64,000 nt of DNA from Rotaria socialis (Eukaryota; Rotifera; Eurotatoria; Philodinida; Philodinidae): positions 1 to 64,000 of the forward strand of contig CAJNYU010003950.1 of assembly GCA_905331475.1 (NCBI GenBank). The letters are read 5' to 3'. Position numbers and translations under genes: made by a program. The notes beneath the pieces were generated by a model, which made no database searches, was not told the DNA's origin, and was given only the letters and a program-made list of their open reading frames with translations. This document shows positions 35,501 through 47,039 of this stretch, piece after piece; position 1 is the stretch's first letter, and each line of letters opens with the position of its first letter.

Positions 35501-36714
35501 AAACATTACGTAAAGGGACATATCTTGGATATTTACTATCTTCTTTTCTATCTATTCGTTCGCAAGTATCTGTTTTTCTACCACATGGGTCTACCGGTGC
35601 TGCCAGCTGTTGAGGCGTATCGCCAACGCATGATCCTATGGTAGCAAATACAGTTACAGAACACGCTTCATCATTCTCCTGTGATGATACATCCCTTCAT
35701 ATTAGCTGTCCACGTAATGATTCCAGCATTTCCGATAGTTTATCAACACCTGATGTGAATTCTACAGTGTTAGAGCATATTAATTCTTTACTTAATCATA
35801 TTAAGGATTCTCAACAGAAACATGCTCTCTACTCTTTATTAGTTCCGTTTCACAAAGTTTTTGACACTACGAAACATAATATTGCCCGGACACCAATTTC
35901 CCATCTCATTAATACCGTTTCCCATTACCCATTCGCTTGTCGACCATATCCACAAGCAAACAAAGAGGAGACCATGTATACGCTAATCCAGGAGTTCCTA
36001 CACGCCGGTCTCATTTCTGAGTCAAATTCCCCGTATGCGGCTCCGGCATTAATGGTTAAGAAGAAGGACGGATCACTTCGTCTCGTAGTTGATTACAAAA
36101 AGCTAAACGCTGTAACTATTAAGGATTCATCACCTCTTCCTAACATGGAAGATACCCGCCAAAAGATAGGCAGAGGACGTAGTTACTTTTCAAAACTCGA
36201 TCTTAAATCTGGGTTTTATCAAATCCCCATTACTGATCAAGACAAAAAGAAAACTGCTTTTATTACCCCCTTTGGATTATACCAATTCAATGTCCTTCTA
36301 ATGGGCCTCCGCAATTCTCCCCCAACATTCCAACGTGTAATGATCCACACATAAAAATCGTGTCGCACCTTTTCCCTGATTTACATCGATGATATTATAG
36401 TCTATTTTAAGTCTTTTTCTGATCACTTGAACCATGTTAAAACTGTACTTAGTGCATTACAGGCAAGCAATCTCATATTAAACCCACCGAAATGTGCACT
36501 AGCAATCCAACAAATTGATTATCTTGGCCATACGATTCACATCAGCGGTATAAAACCCATGCAAGATAAGATTACTGCGATCCTTCAAATTCCTGAACCA
36601 AGTACCTTGTCTCAGGCTAATATTTTCATAGGAGCGCTAGGGTGGTACAGAACATTTTTACCTGATTTTGCGCGCGTTGCTGCGCCAATCCACTCAGTGA
36701 CGAATCTCACTAGG

Positions 36715-37067
36715 TGTAGCTATCTATGCTAGAAATACAATCCTTCGAATGGAATAAACCTCAAGGCCACCGTCTTATTAGTTCCTCAGCTATACTCTTT
36801 TCTATTCCTTTCTCTATTTTACACTACATAGGAGTACTATCGATTTTCTGTCCTTGGCTCTGGATTAGTACCATTAAGTACCCCTTATCTTAGGCACTCT
36901 CTTATTTCATGTTATTGTGTTTATGGTATTTCTCAAGGTCATTATATGCTAAGAAATAGTATATAAGGATCACGAGAAATACAGACTGGGAGCGATTTTT
37001 GATATTGAAATAAAATATACACTCAACACCAAAGACAACAACCTCCTTAACATCAGAAATCGTTACA
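36715..37067. mobile_element. Solo LTR nested in the Ty3-like fossil
   Basis: A 353-bp segment beginning TGTAGCTATC and ending AATCGTTACA (TG..CA termini) is flanked by a 5-bp target duplication CTAGG (36710-36714 and 37068-37072), typical of LTR-element integration. It contains a TATATAAGG-like box near 36960 and an AATAAA near 37012. It is a whole LTR left after recombination between the two ends of an inserted element, and is younger than its host element. Confidence 0.85.
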
Positions 37068-37222
37068 CTAGGAACCACCGATATAAATTCAAATGGTTTC
37101 AGGAACAGTCCGATGCTTTTAAGCAGCTAAAACACATGTTAATTACAGCACCATTGTTTTTGCACTATCCTATTGATGGCTTACCATTGATCCTTACAAC
37201 TCATGCTAGTAACATTGCCATA

Positions 37223-37459
37223 CACTGGAAAAAATATCCGCAGAATAATAAACGGAAAAAACGTTTTTTACAGGGTATTTAACAAAAAAAAGGGTTTATA
37301 AAAGTGTAACGTATCATAAACCCTTTTTTTTCCGTATATGACGAAAATAATAAACGGTTTTTAGGTTTATGACTTAGAAAAAGAGTTTATCAGATTTTTC
37401 AAAAACGGAAAAAAGGGTATGTGAGACGTTGCACTTTCATAAACCCTTTTTTTACAGTG
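37223..37459. mobile_element. Tc1/mariner-like miniature element nested in the Ty3-like fossil
   Basis: This 237-bp element ends CACTGGAAAAAATATCCG on one side and TTTACAGTG on the other, flanked by TA. It is a nearly identical inverted copy of 26876-27113. It sits within the RNase H part of the LTR element and so arrived later. Confidence 0.88.
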
Positions 37460-39005
37460 TAGGAGGAGTATTACAACAAGAAGTCGATGGCACGTTGCGT
37501 AATCTTTACTATCATTCACAGATTATCACTCCAGCCGAAAGAAAATACAGTACTATAGAAAAAGAGGCCTTAGCCATATACAAGTGCTTCGAACGTATGC
37601 GCTCTCTCATATTAGGTCGTTCAATAATAATCATGACAGATCATTGTCCACTCTGCTGCATAATGCAAAAGACTGTCAAAAACAATCGAGTTAATCGTAT
37701 TGCGCTCCTCCTTCACGAATATAATATTGAGAAAGTCATTCATATCCGAGGCTACTACAATTGTTTACCAGATTATCTCTCCCGCTATCCGTTGGAGCCG
37801 GAAGACGAATTATTTAATATCGAATACGGATTAGCTAGTAAATGATCTTTTTCCATACCCCCTTTAACCTCACAAGATAAGGCCTCTGATATTCCCCTTA
37901 CAGCTGATACAGCAAAATCGTATATTGTAGCTACTATGACTTTGCGTCCACATAAAAAGCAGTCAAAGTTGTTCGATGATTCTACCGGAGCTTTACATTC
38001 TTACGATGATTCTCTGACATCTGATTTGACCTCTAAATCTAACGTTTCTGCTAGTTCGAAAATTCCCGTACGCTTTTCAACGAATTATTTTGATATAACA
38101 CACTTGAAAACTGAACAGGATAAAGATCCTTGTATTCAAAGAATACTTTCGAATCTTCATTGCAGATCGTATCGTCTTTCTTTTCTTCAAGAGGATAATA
38201 TTCTCTATAAGTTAGTTTCTATTGATCGCTATTCCGAACGTAAACGTAAGGTCATTTATCTACCTTCTTCTATGATAACTTCTTTGCTACGTGCATCCCA
38301 TGACGATCCCATGAACGGTGGTCATTTTTCTCTCGCTCGTACTTACCACAAACTTAAGAATCATTTCTGGTGGCCGAAAATGTAGAATACCATTTATAAG
38401 TAAGTACATACAATCTTGTCGGCTATGTAAACAGTATAACATTAGCCGTTATAAAAAGTATGGTCACCTGCACCCAATTTCACTACCTGCTGGCACTTTT
38501 GAGCTAATAGGTATCGATTTCTGTGGACCATTAGCACGTACACCCCGAGAAAATCAATACGTCATGATTCTCACCGACTATTTCACCAGACATGTCACCG
38601 CAGTTGCACCACCTAACTGCACAGCAGAGACCACGGCACAATCCCTATTCAATGATTTCTTTTGTAAATATGGTGTTCCTTCAGTCATCTTGAGCGATCG
38701 CGGTACTCATTTTCATATTAGATTGATGGAGAACATACAAAAGCTTATCGGCTATAGTCATATTTACAGTACTGCAAATCATCCCCAAACCAATGGCGTT
38801 GTCGAGCGCTTCAGCGCAACCTTTATTCCTCAGATCGCTAAGTTACAAAACGCACAGGCTAACAATTGCGACGAGTACTTACAGGCTATTGTCTTTGCTT
38901 ATAATAGTGGCATTCATAAAGTTACTCAGTTTTCCCCGTATCAGCTTTTTTTCGGTAGATCCCCTCGTTTACCAATTCATGCACCCTCAGCTCATTATAC
39001 GTTTA

Positions 39006-39557
39006 CTAAGCCTCAGGGTGTGGGTGTGGTTGTGACAAAGAGACTGAAACCCACACCATTAATATTGTAGTACAAAATATGGATGTGTGCGATAAATACT
39101 GTTCAAGATCATGTGTAAAATTCAAAAATAAATCATAAATATCTGTATTATTTAACGATTGAATCATATCTTTATCTAACATAGATTGAATTAAATCTCG
39201 TAAATCATTTGGACGTCTTACAGATGAATAAACAATTGGTAAAGAATCTCGTTTTAATATTAAACTATGTAAATCGTCGTTTATTGAAGATTCAGAAGAT
39301 ACCAGTGTTGATGTTAACAAGTCATTGTATTCTTGTAATGTATTTGCTAATGGACCAACAAGAGCTGATTGATAACATAAATCAATATGATTTTTTTGTA
39401 CATAATGTTCGAAAATACTGGCTTGTTCTATTTGATGTAATAAAAGAAATTTTTGTTGATCTTGAATTTTTCTTTGAATATGAATAATAATTTGTGTACC
39501 AAGATTTATTGTTTTTACATTCCATATACCCATTAATGGATGTTCAATCATTTGTTC
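39006..39557 (-). pseudogene. Orphan coding fragment, probable host gene piece
   Basis: The minus strand is open for about 181 codons with good coding texture (MGIWNVKTINLGTQI, then a helical, Gln/Leu-rich region and RRPNDLRDLIQSM). The frame is open upstream of the first Met (FEQMIEHP) right up to the boundary of a hAT-type element at 39562. Its last 20 codons run through a (TGTGGG)-like inverted repeat (39016-39057), giving a low-complexity end. I do not recognise the family. My inference is a gene or exon fragment cut off at its 5' side by the transposon or by rearrangement, and at its 3' side by the repeat. Confidence 0.45.
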
Positions 39558-39561
39558 GAAT

Positions 39562-40516
39562 TAGAGACCGTCACAGGGCAGGGCGAAAAAATAGAAAGTT
39601 GCCCTGCGCCCTGATAATTTTTCCTATAAACTGATATACAGCAGATTTTTCAGTCGATTATGCTGACATGGTGATGGATTATAATGTATGTCATTGTGCG
39701 CCAGTCACTGTGAAAATTGTGACTATGTCTAGTTCGGACAATACCAGTTTACTCATTTATTATCATATAATTCAATTATAAAAATAAAATACTGTTTCAA
39801 AGAGAAATGCAAAACATGGTAGAATCATTTAATATTGTATAAGAGAACGAGCTAATTTAAGAATTGTGTGTATGATGAAGTATTTTCTAAATGATTTCAG
39901 ACATGAGCTTAGTGTTCCAGAGGAAATTTCACTTAAAGATTCAACATGTTCTAATGGTAAATTTCTTCGCATGTTTTAGTTTTGTATGCTTAGTTCTCTA
40001 TGTTTTAAATTATTTTCACTTGATATGAACTCGCCCGGTTCTACAAAATTAGAAAATCTCTTGTTTCATGATAAATCTTACCACTCCATAATACACAATG
40101 AATCTCTTGCTACTGGTACATTTTGAAGAGTCTTTATTTATCCAGCACGATGAGTTGAGGAGAATAAATGTGAAAGATTTACTCGATTTCTCACTTATTC
40201 AAATTATATACATATTCAATTCACCAGATCACGATAAGCGCATTATTTTTGCAGTGAACTGATTTTTGTGATAATCTTAATTGCTGTTTGCTACTCATAT
40301 TTTATCATGTTTTAAGCGCATATCTATATTTTCTCGACTATAGATAAATAAAATATGAGTACTTTACTTTTCAGCGGTTACAACATTTTCATTTAGTCTT
40401 TACCTTTTTCAATATTTCAGTTCAATTTATGATCATGCCCTGACCTGCCCTGTTTCATGGCAGGATATAGCAGAGAACCGGGCAGGGCAAAAAAGGTTGC
40501 CCTGTGACGGTCTCTG
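39562..40516. mobile_element. hAT-type non-autonomous element, GACCGTCACAGGGC ends
   Basis: The 955-bp element has inverted tips AGAGACCGTCACAGGGCA and TGCCCTGTGACGGTCTCT. Subterminal CAGGGCAGGGC/GCCCTGCGCCCTG clusters lie on both sides. The terminal (T/C)AGAG fits the hAT end consensus. I see no 8-bp duplication (GTTCGAAT versus CTATGTAC), so the flanks have been rearranged or have diverged. No transposase frame. Confidence 0.75.
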
Positions 40517-40859
40517 CTATGTACCGTTTTGTTGCACCCTTTTTGTGCGAGTATTTGGTTGTATTTTTATTCCAACTTGCGCTCACCCGTTTCAGGTTTC
40601 AAGATAAATATGCCATTTCTTCTTCACTGCCGAGCACTGTAGCGAACGTGTAGTAGAGTGGTTTTTTTTTACCTTGAAACCTCTGTGAAAAAGAAATTAT
40701 GTATGCAAGAGCAACATTTTTGTTGCTTCTTTATTTGCATTGGTGTTAGTTATCCACTACTGTTGTTCGTAACGCAAATATGTCATCAAGAGCCGAAAGA
40801 TTGTTTCGTTTTATTTTGATTACGCGGAGCGCATATATGCACGAAAATGTTGCTGAAAT

Positions 40860-40960
40860 CGTTGTAGACGTGAGCGTGTGGGTGTGGAGAACAAAAGAGT
40901 CAACATTGACACTCACCCCACATCCGCCCCCACGCCCAACCCGACCCCACACCCAAATAT
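40860..40960. repeat. (TGTGGG)-like inverted repeat
   Basis: GTGTGGGTGTGG at 40876-40887 faces CCCCACACCC at 40945-40954, with further C-rich words between. Similar paired motifs occur at 39016-39057 and 46845-46892. The sequence resembles the telomere repeat I recall for bdelloids but is internal and inverted. Confidence 0.6.
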
Positions 40961-40981
40961 TGACTAATCCATTTCTTTCAG

Positions 40982-41550
40982 GGGTTTACCCTACTTTGGT
41001 CGAAAGTTAAAAATATCGAAAGCAGATATATCAAAGGGTAAAACTGTCGAAAGTGAATGTATCGAACGAGAAAAATGTCGACAGGAAAAATTTTCAATAG
41101 TAAAATTTTTTAAGTATAAAAACAACGAAAATGGTAGCCACACCCACATTCTACTGGTGCATATAAAAACCACGTACAGCTTCCATACAAAGTTGTATCA
41201 ATACTCTTGATGCTAGATATAATGATGGTATCATCAACTCATCAGATCTACTTCCTGGTTTATTATTAGTTGCTGAAGCAAAAAAGAACCGCCTGGAAAC
41301 CCAATTTACGGCAGAAGATTAGTTATTCATCAAGCATGATTCCGCTTTTTTAACAAATTTGTGCTTCACGTTTTTTCGATAAATAAAAGTTTTGAAATGA
41401 AAAAAACAAAACAAACCTTTCTTAATGCACAGAACTAAAATAAGAAATTTTTTGATATTTATCAGTCGAGATTTTTACTCTTCGACATCGCTTCTTTTCG
41501 ACATTTTTACCTTTCAATATTTTTATTTTCGATCAAAGTAGGGTTCACCC
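40982..41550. mobile_element. TIR element with TCGAAA subrepeats and a coding-like insert
   Basis: The left end GGGTTTACCCTACTTTGGTC and the inverted right end GGGTGAACCCTACTTTGATC define a 569-bp element. About 90 bp inside each end repeats TCGAAA roughly every 18-20 bp (TATCGAAAG, TGTCGAAAG). The class is not clear and no target duplication was found. The middle (about 41180-41322) contains a coding-like stretch, listed separately. Confidence 0.7.
41180..41322 (+). pseudogene. Coding-like fragment inside TIR element
   Basis: A plus frame reads ASIQSCINTLDARYNDGII, then SSDLLPGLLLVAEAKKNRLE and QFTAED before a TAG at 41320-41322. The residue pattern (short helices, charged end) looks like the C-terminal exon of a protein rather than random sequence. 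No upstream exon is visible. It may be a host exon captured by the element. The family is unrecognised. Confidence 0.35.
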
Positions 41551-41561
41551 TTTTTATAGGT

Positions 41562-41716
41562 CTTCCGAGTGGACCTTAAACATTTGGTCAGGTTCTGCTC
41601 TGGAGTCCGTGGTAACACGACCGGTCCTGATGGATTCACTGACATAATATCATATGGGGGATATGGAGGACGTGTGTCCGTTGCCATGCGTGAATGGAAA
41701 GAGAAAAAAACGTGAG
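41562..41716 (+). other. Possible orphan exon, unrecognised
   Basis: After a TTTTTATAG acceptor-like site the plus strand is open for about 50 codons (VFRVDLKHLVRFCSGVRG ... GFTDIISYGGYGGRVSVAMR) and ends with TGA at 41714-41716, only 26 bp from the stop of the oppositely oriented NHL gene. It could be the terminal exon of a gene disrupted by the adjoining TIR element. I cannot assign a family. Confidence 0.3.
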
Positions 41717-41742
41717 GGGTAGCAATTTATTGCAATGAAGTT

Positions 41743-42656
41743 TTATTCAATCGAAAAACGTTCAACATGATGATTACTCGTATCGGCGACATAAATATTG
41801 CCACGATGATCGAAGGACAAACCAATGAGATACCCAAATTGATTTGCTTCTTCTCCTGTACCATTTTCACCCATAATAACAGTACCCTGTTTCGCTCCTT
41901 TAAGCCAACGCATCACTCGATGATTCGTAGAGTCTGCTACATAGAGAGTACCCAAGGTATTGACGAAGAGTCCATTAGGACAAAACAATTGTGTCAGAGC
42001 ATTCCCATGGCCTTGACCTCCAGCGACGACAATTCCTTCTGTTGCACCTTTATTCCATTTCATCACACGATTATTAGATTTGTCTGACACGTAGACAGCC
42101 TGGTCTCGATCGACAAAGAGATATGTCGGGGAGTTGAGTTGATTGAGACCAGCGCCCTCACCATTACCACCAGCTACGACAGTGCCATTCTTCTCGCCCA
42201 ATTGATATCGTCTTACTTCATTTTTTCTGTAGTCAGAGACGTAGAGATATCTCTGATCATCCATGGCCAATCCCCAACAATCGACATTGCCGATGAGGAT
42301 TTCTCCTTGTTTGGTGCCACTACGACGAGACCATCGTACGATTCGTCGATTCCTATAATCGCAGATAATGAGACTATCGGTCTCTTTGTCGATTAGCACA
42401 TCAGTTGGATCATTCAATTGATTCAATCGACTTCCTCTGTAATTGCCACCAGCTACGACTTGTCCATTCGTATCACCCATCTTCCATTGGACGATACGGT
42501 CATTCCCCCAGTCAGCGATGACTATTGTTTGATCGCCATCAACGAAGAGACCATAAGGGGCCCAGAGTTGATTGGGAGCATTGCCGCTGCATTTACTACC
42601 TGCAACAGTCTCAACATTCTGTTTGAATCGTGCATTGACAGGAATCTTAGGAATGA
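41743..42656 (-). CDS. NHL-repeat protein, last exon (5' exons unresolved)
   Basis: A long terminal exon, read on the minus strand from an acceptor AG at 42657-42658 to the stop at 41743, encodes about 303 aa of NHL propeller. Six or so blades follow one another, each with a strand like LYVADSTNHRVMRW and an outer loop like GTVVAGGNGEG. The frame before the first Met (VIPKIPVNARFKQNVETVAG) is typical of the segment that precedes the first blade, so the true start lies in one or more upstream exons at higher coordinates that I could not identify. By analogy with the gene at 14354-17414 these would encode a cytosolic tail and one membrane helix. Function is probably binding through the propeller, and the ligand is unknown. 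Confidence 0.8.
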
Positions 42657-44738
42657 CTAGAATTTAATGAAAAAGCAAAGATATTTCTAGAAAATCTTAC
42701 AGAAGAATTTCGTGGAAAGCTCTTCAAATAATAGTAGCTTTTTTTTGTTTGATTAATTAATTATTTCTCAAAGTAGACGTTTCTTGTAGAATAGAGAGAT
42801 TTGACGTAATTGAGCAAAATTCTACGGATAAGAAGCTCATTTTAAATTAACGATTAATGCAAATTTTTTTCAAGTTTGTAATGTATTTCTTAAAGCTCTC
42901 AATATGATGATAACGAAAATTGAATTTATTTGATAAATACAAAGTTGTGTAGAGCTCAATTTAAAATATAATAGATCTCAAGAATCTGACCAATCATGCA
43001 AAAAGAAAAAAACTTCCAGAATTGTTTTTACGATTTACCCTTTTGTCTGAATTGAGGTATATGCAAAAATATACAATATCCTACAACTATTAGTTAATAC
43101 TATAAGAAGATTTTTAAAATGGTGCGCTTCAGAGATTTTTTGATATATAATGTATATTAATTTCATAAGCTTTTGTATGAACCACTTATAATAGAATAAA
43201 AAGCTTGTGTAGTTGCACTTTTTGTGTTAATTCAGAAAGGAATTTCTCTTTTAGAGCTACGAACAGAAAAAATAAACATTAAAAGTATGCGTTTCTTGTC
43301 TCACATCCTTCTAAATTTAAAGGATCTAGATAATTTTCAATAACTCTATTCGTCGTTCTAGGTGTGCACAGTATGCATAAATACCACCGACCTTAACCCA
43401 CATCCTCAATCATCATATTTAAATGATTCTGTTTTAAGTAATGATCATAACTATCACGTGATCACCTTTCACTAACCTGTTTGTACTTTGTTATCATTTT
43501 GTATGGTTCTAGTTTTATACACATCCGTGCGATCTTGCTACGTGCTTTTTTACAACTTAATGAATCTAGACAATTTTGTTTCTCTGATTTGGAACCTTTA
43601 AATAAAAATGAAAGATAATTAGAATGGAGAATAGTTATTAAATTTTAATCAATTCCTTACTAATGCATCCCATATCTGTGCTAGATCTTAGTATAGATTA
43701 ATTCACAGGTCTCAGTGAATGATTCAGGTTGTGGATTACGTTGTTTTTCCTCTTGTGATCGGTGTCTTTTTGTGATAAAAGTTCTAAATTTTTTAAGTAT
43801 ACTAAGATTTGCCTAAAATAAAAGTCTGATTCTTTATCAATTCTACAATAATAATATATCAATGAGGATGAGTTTCGTCGGATAAACTAATATTTTTATC
43901 TTCCTTCTTATAATGTGATATTTTGATAGAGACAGTTCTTTAGCTGTAAATACTAACGATCAAGTTTTGACTCTCAATGTTAAATGACGCGATCAGTTTT
44001 TTTTCAAACAGACTGAGATTACTGGACACTTCATTAACGCTCTTCCTTTAGATAACATTCATTCGATCGGAAGCTATATAGTTACTCTTCAGAGATAATA
44101 TACTCCCTTTCTCGCACTTTGGAACTATTTTTCTACAAGTAAACCGATGAGCTGACGAATTAGCGATCAGAAGCCTTCTTCTTGTTACCCTTACTCACCA
44201 AACAGCTTTTTGAGATTTTAGAAGTCTCATTTTGCTACATAAACTCATGCAATAGATTTATGGAGCGTGAAATAATTAATATATTCGGAGTATCTCGATG
44301 CCAAATAATTATATTACATGAAGAATAGTGTCTTTTATTCTTCAAATCTTTCTAATAATTTACTAACTTCGATCGAATAATTCAAATTCAAATGTCGTGA
44401 ATGATTGCGATGAAAGTTGTTTTTCTTCAAATGATTCATTCGTTTGCAAGTATGGCAGCTGTGTTTGCCTCATCTGTGCCTGCTTTACCTCCGTTTTTTT
44501 TAAATTTCTTCTTTCGAATTTGCTGCAAATACCTACTTTATTGAGAAGAACTGTAAGTAGAGACATTAAAAATTTCGAAGAAAGAGAAAAATTGTACGTA
44601 AATAAGAAACAGGAAATCCATTCGAAACATACAACAACTAATAGTTATTGCTGTGCAATTGAACGTGGTTGATAATGTGACTTCTTTCTAGTAGATTTTT
44701 CTATGTAGTTCATTCAAAAGAAATAAAACTCTTACAAT
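42657..44738. other. Region upstream of the minus-strand NHL exon
   Basis: Should contain the 5' exons and promoter of the NHL gene, but no exon with a membrane helix could be picked out with confidence. Otherwise AT-rich without recognisable repeats. Confidence 0.4.
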
Positions 44739-46178
44739 CATGAAAATGATGATCATACTAATCCTCCATTAATTGCAAATACCGAAGTACGAATGTTTCA
44801 TGGTAAAATACGTACTCATGCCATAAATACTAATGAAGGTACGCAATGCCTTATCGACAATTGTTTAAAAGATACATCTGATGAAATGCGGGCTCGTCTT
44901 TCCAATTTTGAGCATATTAAACGAAATATTCAACGTCAACGAAAAAAAAAAATTTATCTCAAGTTCCACAAGAGAAAATTTTTACAATGATTCCAAAAAT
45001 TTTAACAGCCACACTTAGAAAAGATACATTTTTACAATTTGATTATGGACCTGGTGACAACAGATTAGTTATATTTGCATCTGTTGCACAATTAAAACTA
45101 CTCGAAGATACTGAAGAAATCTTAATAGATGGTACTTTTAAAGTAAATCATTTTATTGCTAACGGCTTCAATAAGAAAAATAATATTCTTCTGACTTTTT
45201 ACTTTAGGTAACACCTTTAATATTCGCACAGTTATATACAACTCATGGTGTGTATCGAAATGATGTATTTCCATTGATTTTTGCATTACTTCCTGATGAA
45301 CAACAGCAATCGTACAAAAGATTAATTAAAGAATTATGTCATTTATGTCCTGCGTGGTTCCCTAAGTCCAGTATGGTGGACTTCGAAAAATGGGCTATAA
45401 GTGCATTTGAAGAAGAAATTAATACCATAACAAATTCTGTGAAAATATCGGGATGTTTCTTTGATTTACAAAGGAGTATCTTGGGAAAAGTTCAAGTGAG
45501 CAATGCTTTTACACAACTTCGCTAAATTGCTCATTTTATTTTAGGAACTCGGATTTAAAAGCAATTATGAACCTGACTCGAAATTTACTAATGATAATAA
45601 TTAATAAGATCTCTGCTTTAACATTTTTTAAATCAACTGAAGTTCATCAAGGATATGATGAGCTTTATTTATTATTACCACCAATATTCCAGCCTCTTAT
45701 GGATTATTTTGAAGACATATATGTGGGACGGCGGCGTCCCAATGGACGTGCAACACCAAAATGTCTAGTCGAACTATGGAATATCTATCAAGGAACTCTT
45801 GATGATTCAATGCGCACCAACAATCTGGCTGAATCTTGGCATAGAAGATTCAGTTCTGTTGTTCAATTTCAACATCCATCACTGTGGATTTTTATTCAGA
45901 GTCTCAAAAAAGGAGAAGAAAATTATATTCATTGTCAAATGGTAAAAGCCAATGCTGGCAATACAACACTTCAAAAGAAGAAGTATTTGGATTATAGTAA
46001 ACGTCTGAAGAACTTATTACTATCTCCACAGACAACGCTTCTTATAGACAAATTGAAGGAATTGCGTTCAGTTTGTAATTGTATTGCATTTCTTTGTAAT
46101 TTATTGTCTTTCTATTTTTGTTTTTGTTGTTGTTATTCTACACATGTGATCATCTTATTTAATAAATTCATTTTGTAA
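44739..46178 (+). pseudogene. Intron-containing MULE transposase with frameshifts
   Basis: The N-terminal piece has HENDDHTNPP, the HxHxP-like end of a FLYWCH finger. After a frame change in a long A run near 44950 the catalytic domain follows: LIDGTFK (first Asp of the DDE triad), then VTPLIFAQLYTTHG reached by removing a 65-nt intron (45143-45207), FPLIFALLPDEQ and MVDFEKWAISAFEEE. A second intron (45496-45544, 49 nt) restores the frame into ELGFKSNYEPDS. Another frame change near 45595 precedes the typical MULE tail (NNLAESWHRRFSSVVQFQHP). Both introns fit GT..AG and host intron length. With at least two frameshifts it is probably inactive. No terminal inverted repeats were recognised. Confidence 0.75.
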
Positions 46179-46337
46179 TTTAATCTTCTATATGCGACCG
46201 ACTTCTTAAACAACTAAGTATCGTTGTTCCCTCGACTGTAGGGAGGGTCATATGAAATAAACAGTAGTGTCATACTTGAAACTTGAACTCAACTGAGTTT
46301 TTCAGTTTCAAGTTTCACTAAATGCGATATTGGGTAC

Positions 46338-46690
46338 CAGGGCTGGGCAAGTCAGGTGTTTTTCAAGTCAGAAGTCAAGTCAAGTCAAGACAACTCAAGT
46401 CAAGTCTGAGTTGACTTACCCAGGTCTGAATCCATTCTAATGATATGAATAAATATAGTTCAAATTCAATGAGGTCTATGAACGAATAAAAAAATCAAAA
46501 GAGAAGATACCTCTTAACAACCGTATGGCTCAACATGGGAAAATATTTTGACTATTCTAATTTGATTTAGGCAATCTCTTTAATATATTTGACCGGATTT
46601 GATAAAAATTTCTAATTTTCGGAATTTTACTGGGCTTAGAAACCTTTTTAAGTAAATTTGATTTTATTAGACTTGACTTGCCCAGCTCTG
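46338..46690. mobile_element. hAT-type miniature element, GGCTGGGCAAGTCA ends
   Basis: The 353-bp element starts CAGGGCTGGGCAAGTCA and ends TGACTTGCCCAGCTCTG. It is flanked by a perfect 8-bp duplication TTGGGTAC (46330-46337 and 46691-46698). Iterated CAAGTCAAGTC words follow the left end. No coding capacity. Confidence 0.9.
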
Positions 46691-46844
46691 TTGGGTACCC
46701 TATATCTCAAGAAGTATTCATTCAATTGAGCTGAAATTTTCAATGGATTTACATAGCAGAAAGGTCCACACATACAATAAATTTCAGCGCCAACAATTGA
46801 ACTCTTGGCATTCATTGGATCGCACCAAAAGAGGGGAAAATCTT

Positions 46845-46892
46845 GAGGGTGTGGGTGTGGGTGTGCTTGCTTAGACCAAGACCCACACCCTC
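46845..46892. repeat. (TGTGGG)-like perfect inverted repeat
   Basis: GAGGGTGTGGGTGTGGGTGTG (46845-46865) is followed after a short loop by ACCCACACCCTC (46881-46892). This could form a G-rich hairpin. It lies about 150 bp upstream of an F-box gene. Confidence 0.7.
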
Positions 46893-47039
46893 AGAAGGAA
46901 GAACTTAACAATGAATCATTCTAAAACAACAGTTCATTTTTGATAAGACATCACTGATAAATATGAGTCGTGAAATAAAAATATATTTTTATATAAAAAT
47001 AAAAACACCTGGTTTGGATGTTTTCATATAGTTTTAACA

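Larger units (their letters stand above)
32610..39000 (+). mobile_element. Ty3-like LTR retrotransposon fossil
   Basis: The parts run in canonical Ty3 order on the plus strand: gag (about 33.0-34.8 kb), an aspartic protease with an ILIDTG active site (about 34.9-35.6 kb), reverse transcriptase (about 35.9-36.7 kb), RNase H (about 37.1-37.8 kb), and integrase with an HHCC-type zinc region and catalytic core (about 38.2-39.0 kb). It is broken, with roughly half a dozen breaks plus two later insertions: a solo LTR at 36715-37067 and a Tc1-like miniature element at 37223-37459. I could not recognise matching LTRs. The far end stops at a (TGTGGG)-like repeat. Domains are still easy to read, so its age is moderate rather than ancient. 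Confidence 0.9.

Noticed and set aside
32600-39560. Paired LTRs for the Ty3-like element
   Set aside because: I compared the 5' flank at 32.6-33.0 kb with the sequence after 39.0 kb and saw no matching direct repeat, so no LTR is called for it.
41767-42660. Plus-strand ORFs antisense to the NHL exon
   Set aside because: They mirror the minus-strand NHL coding sequence, and their translations are low in recognisable structure.
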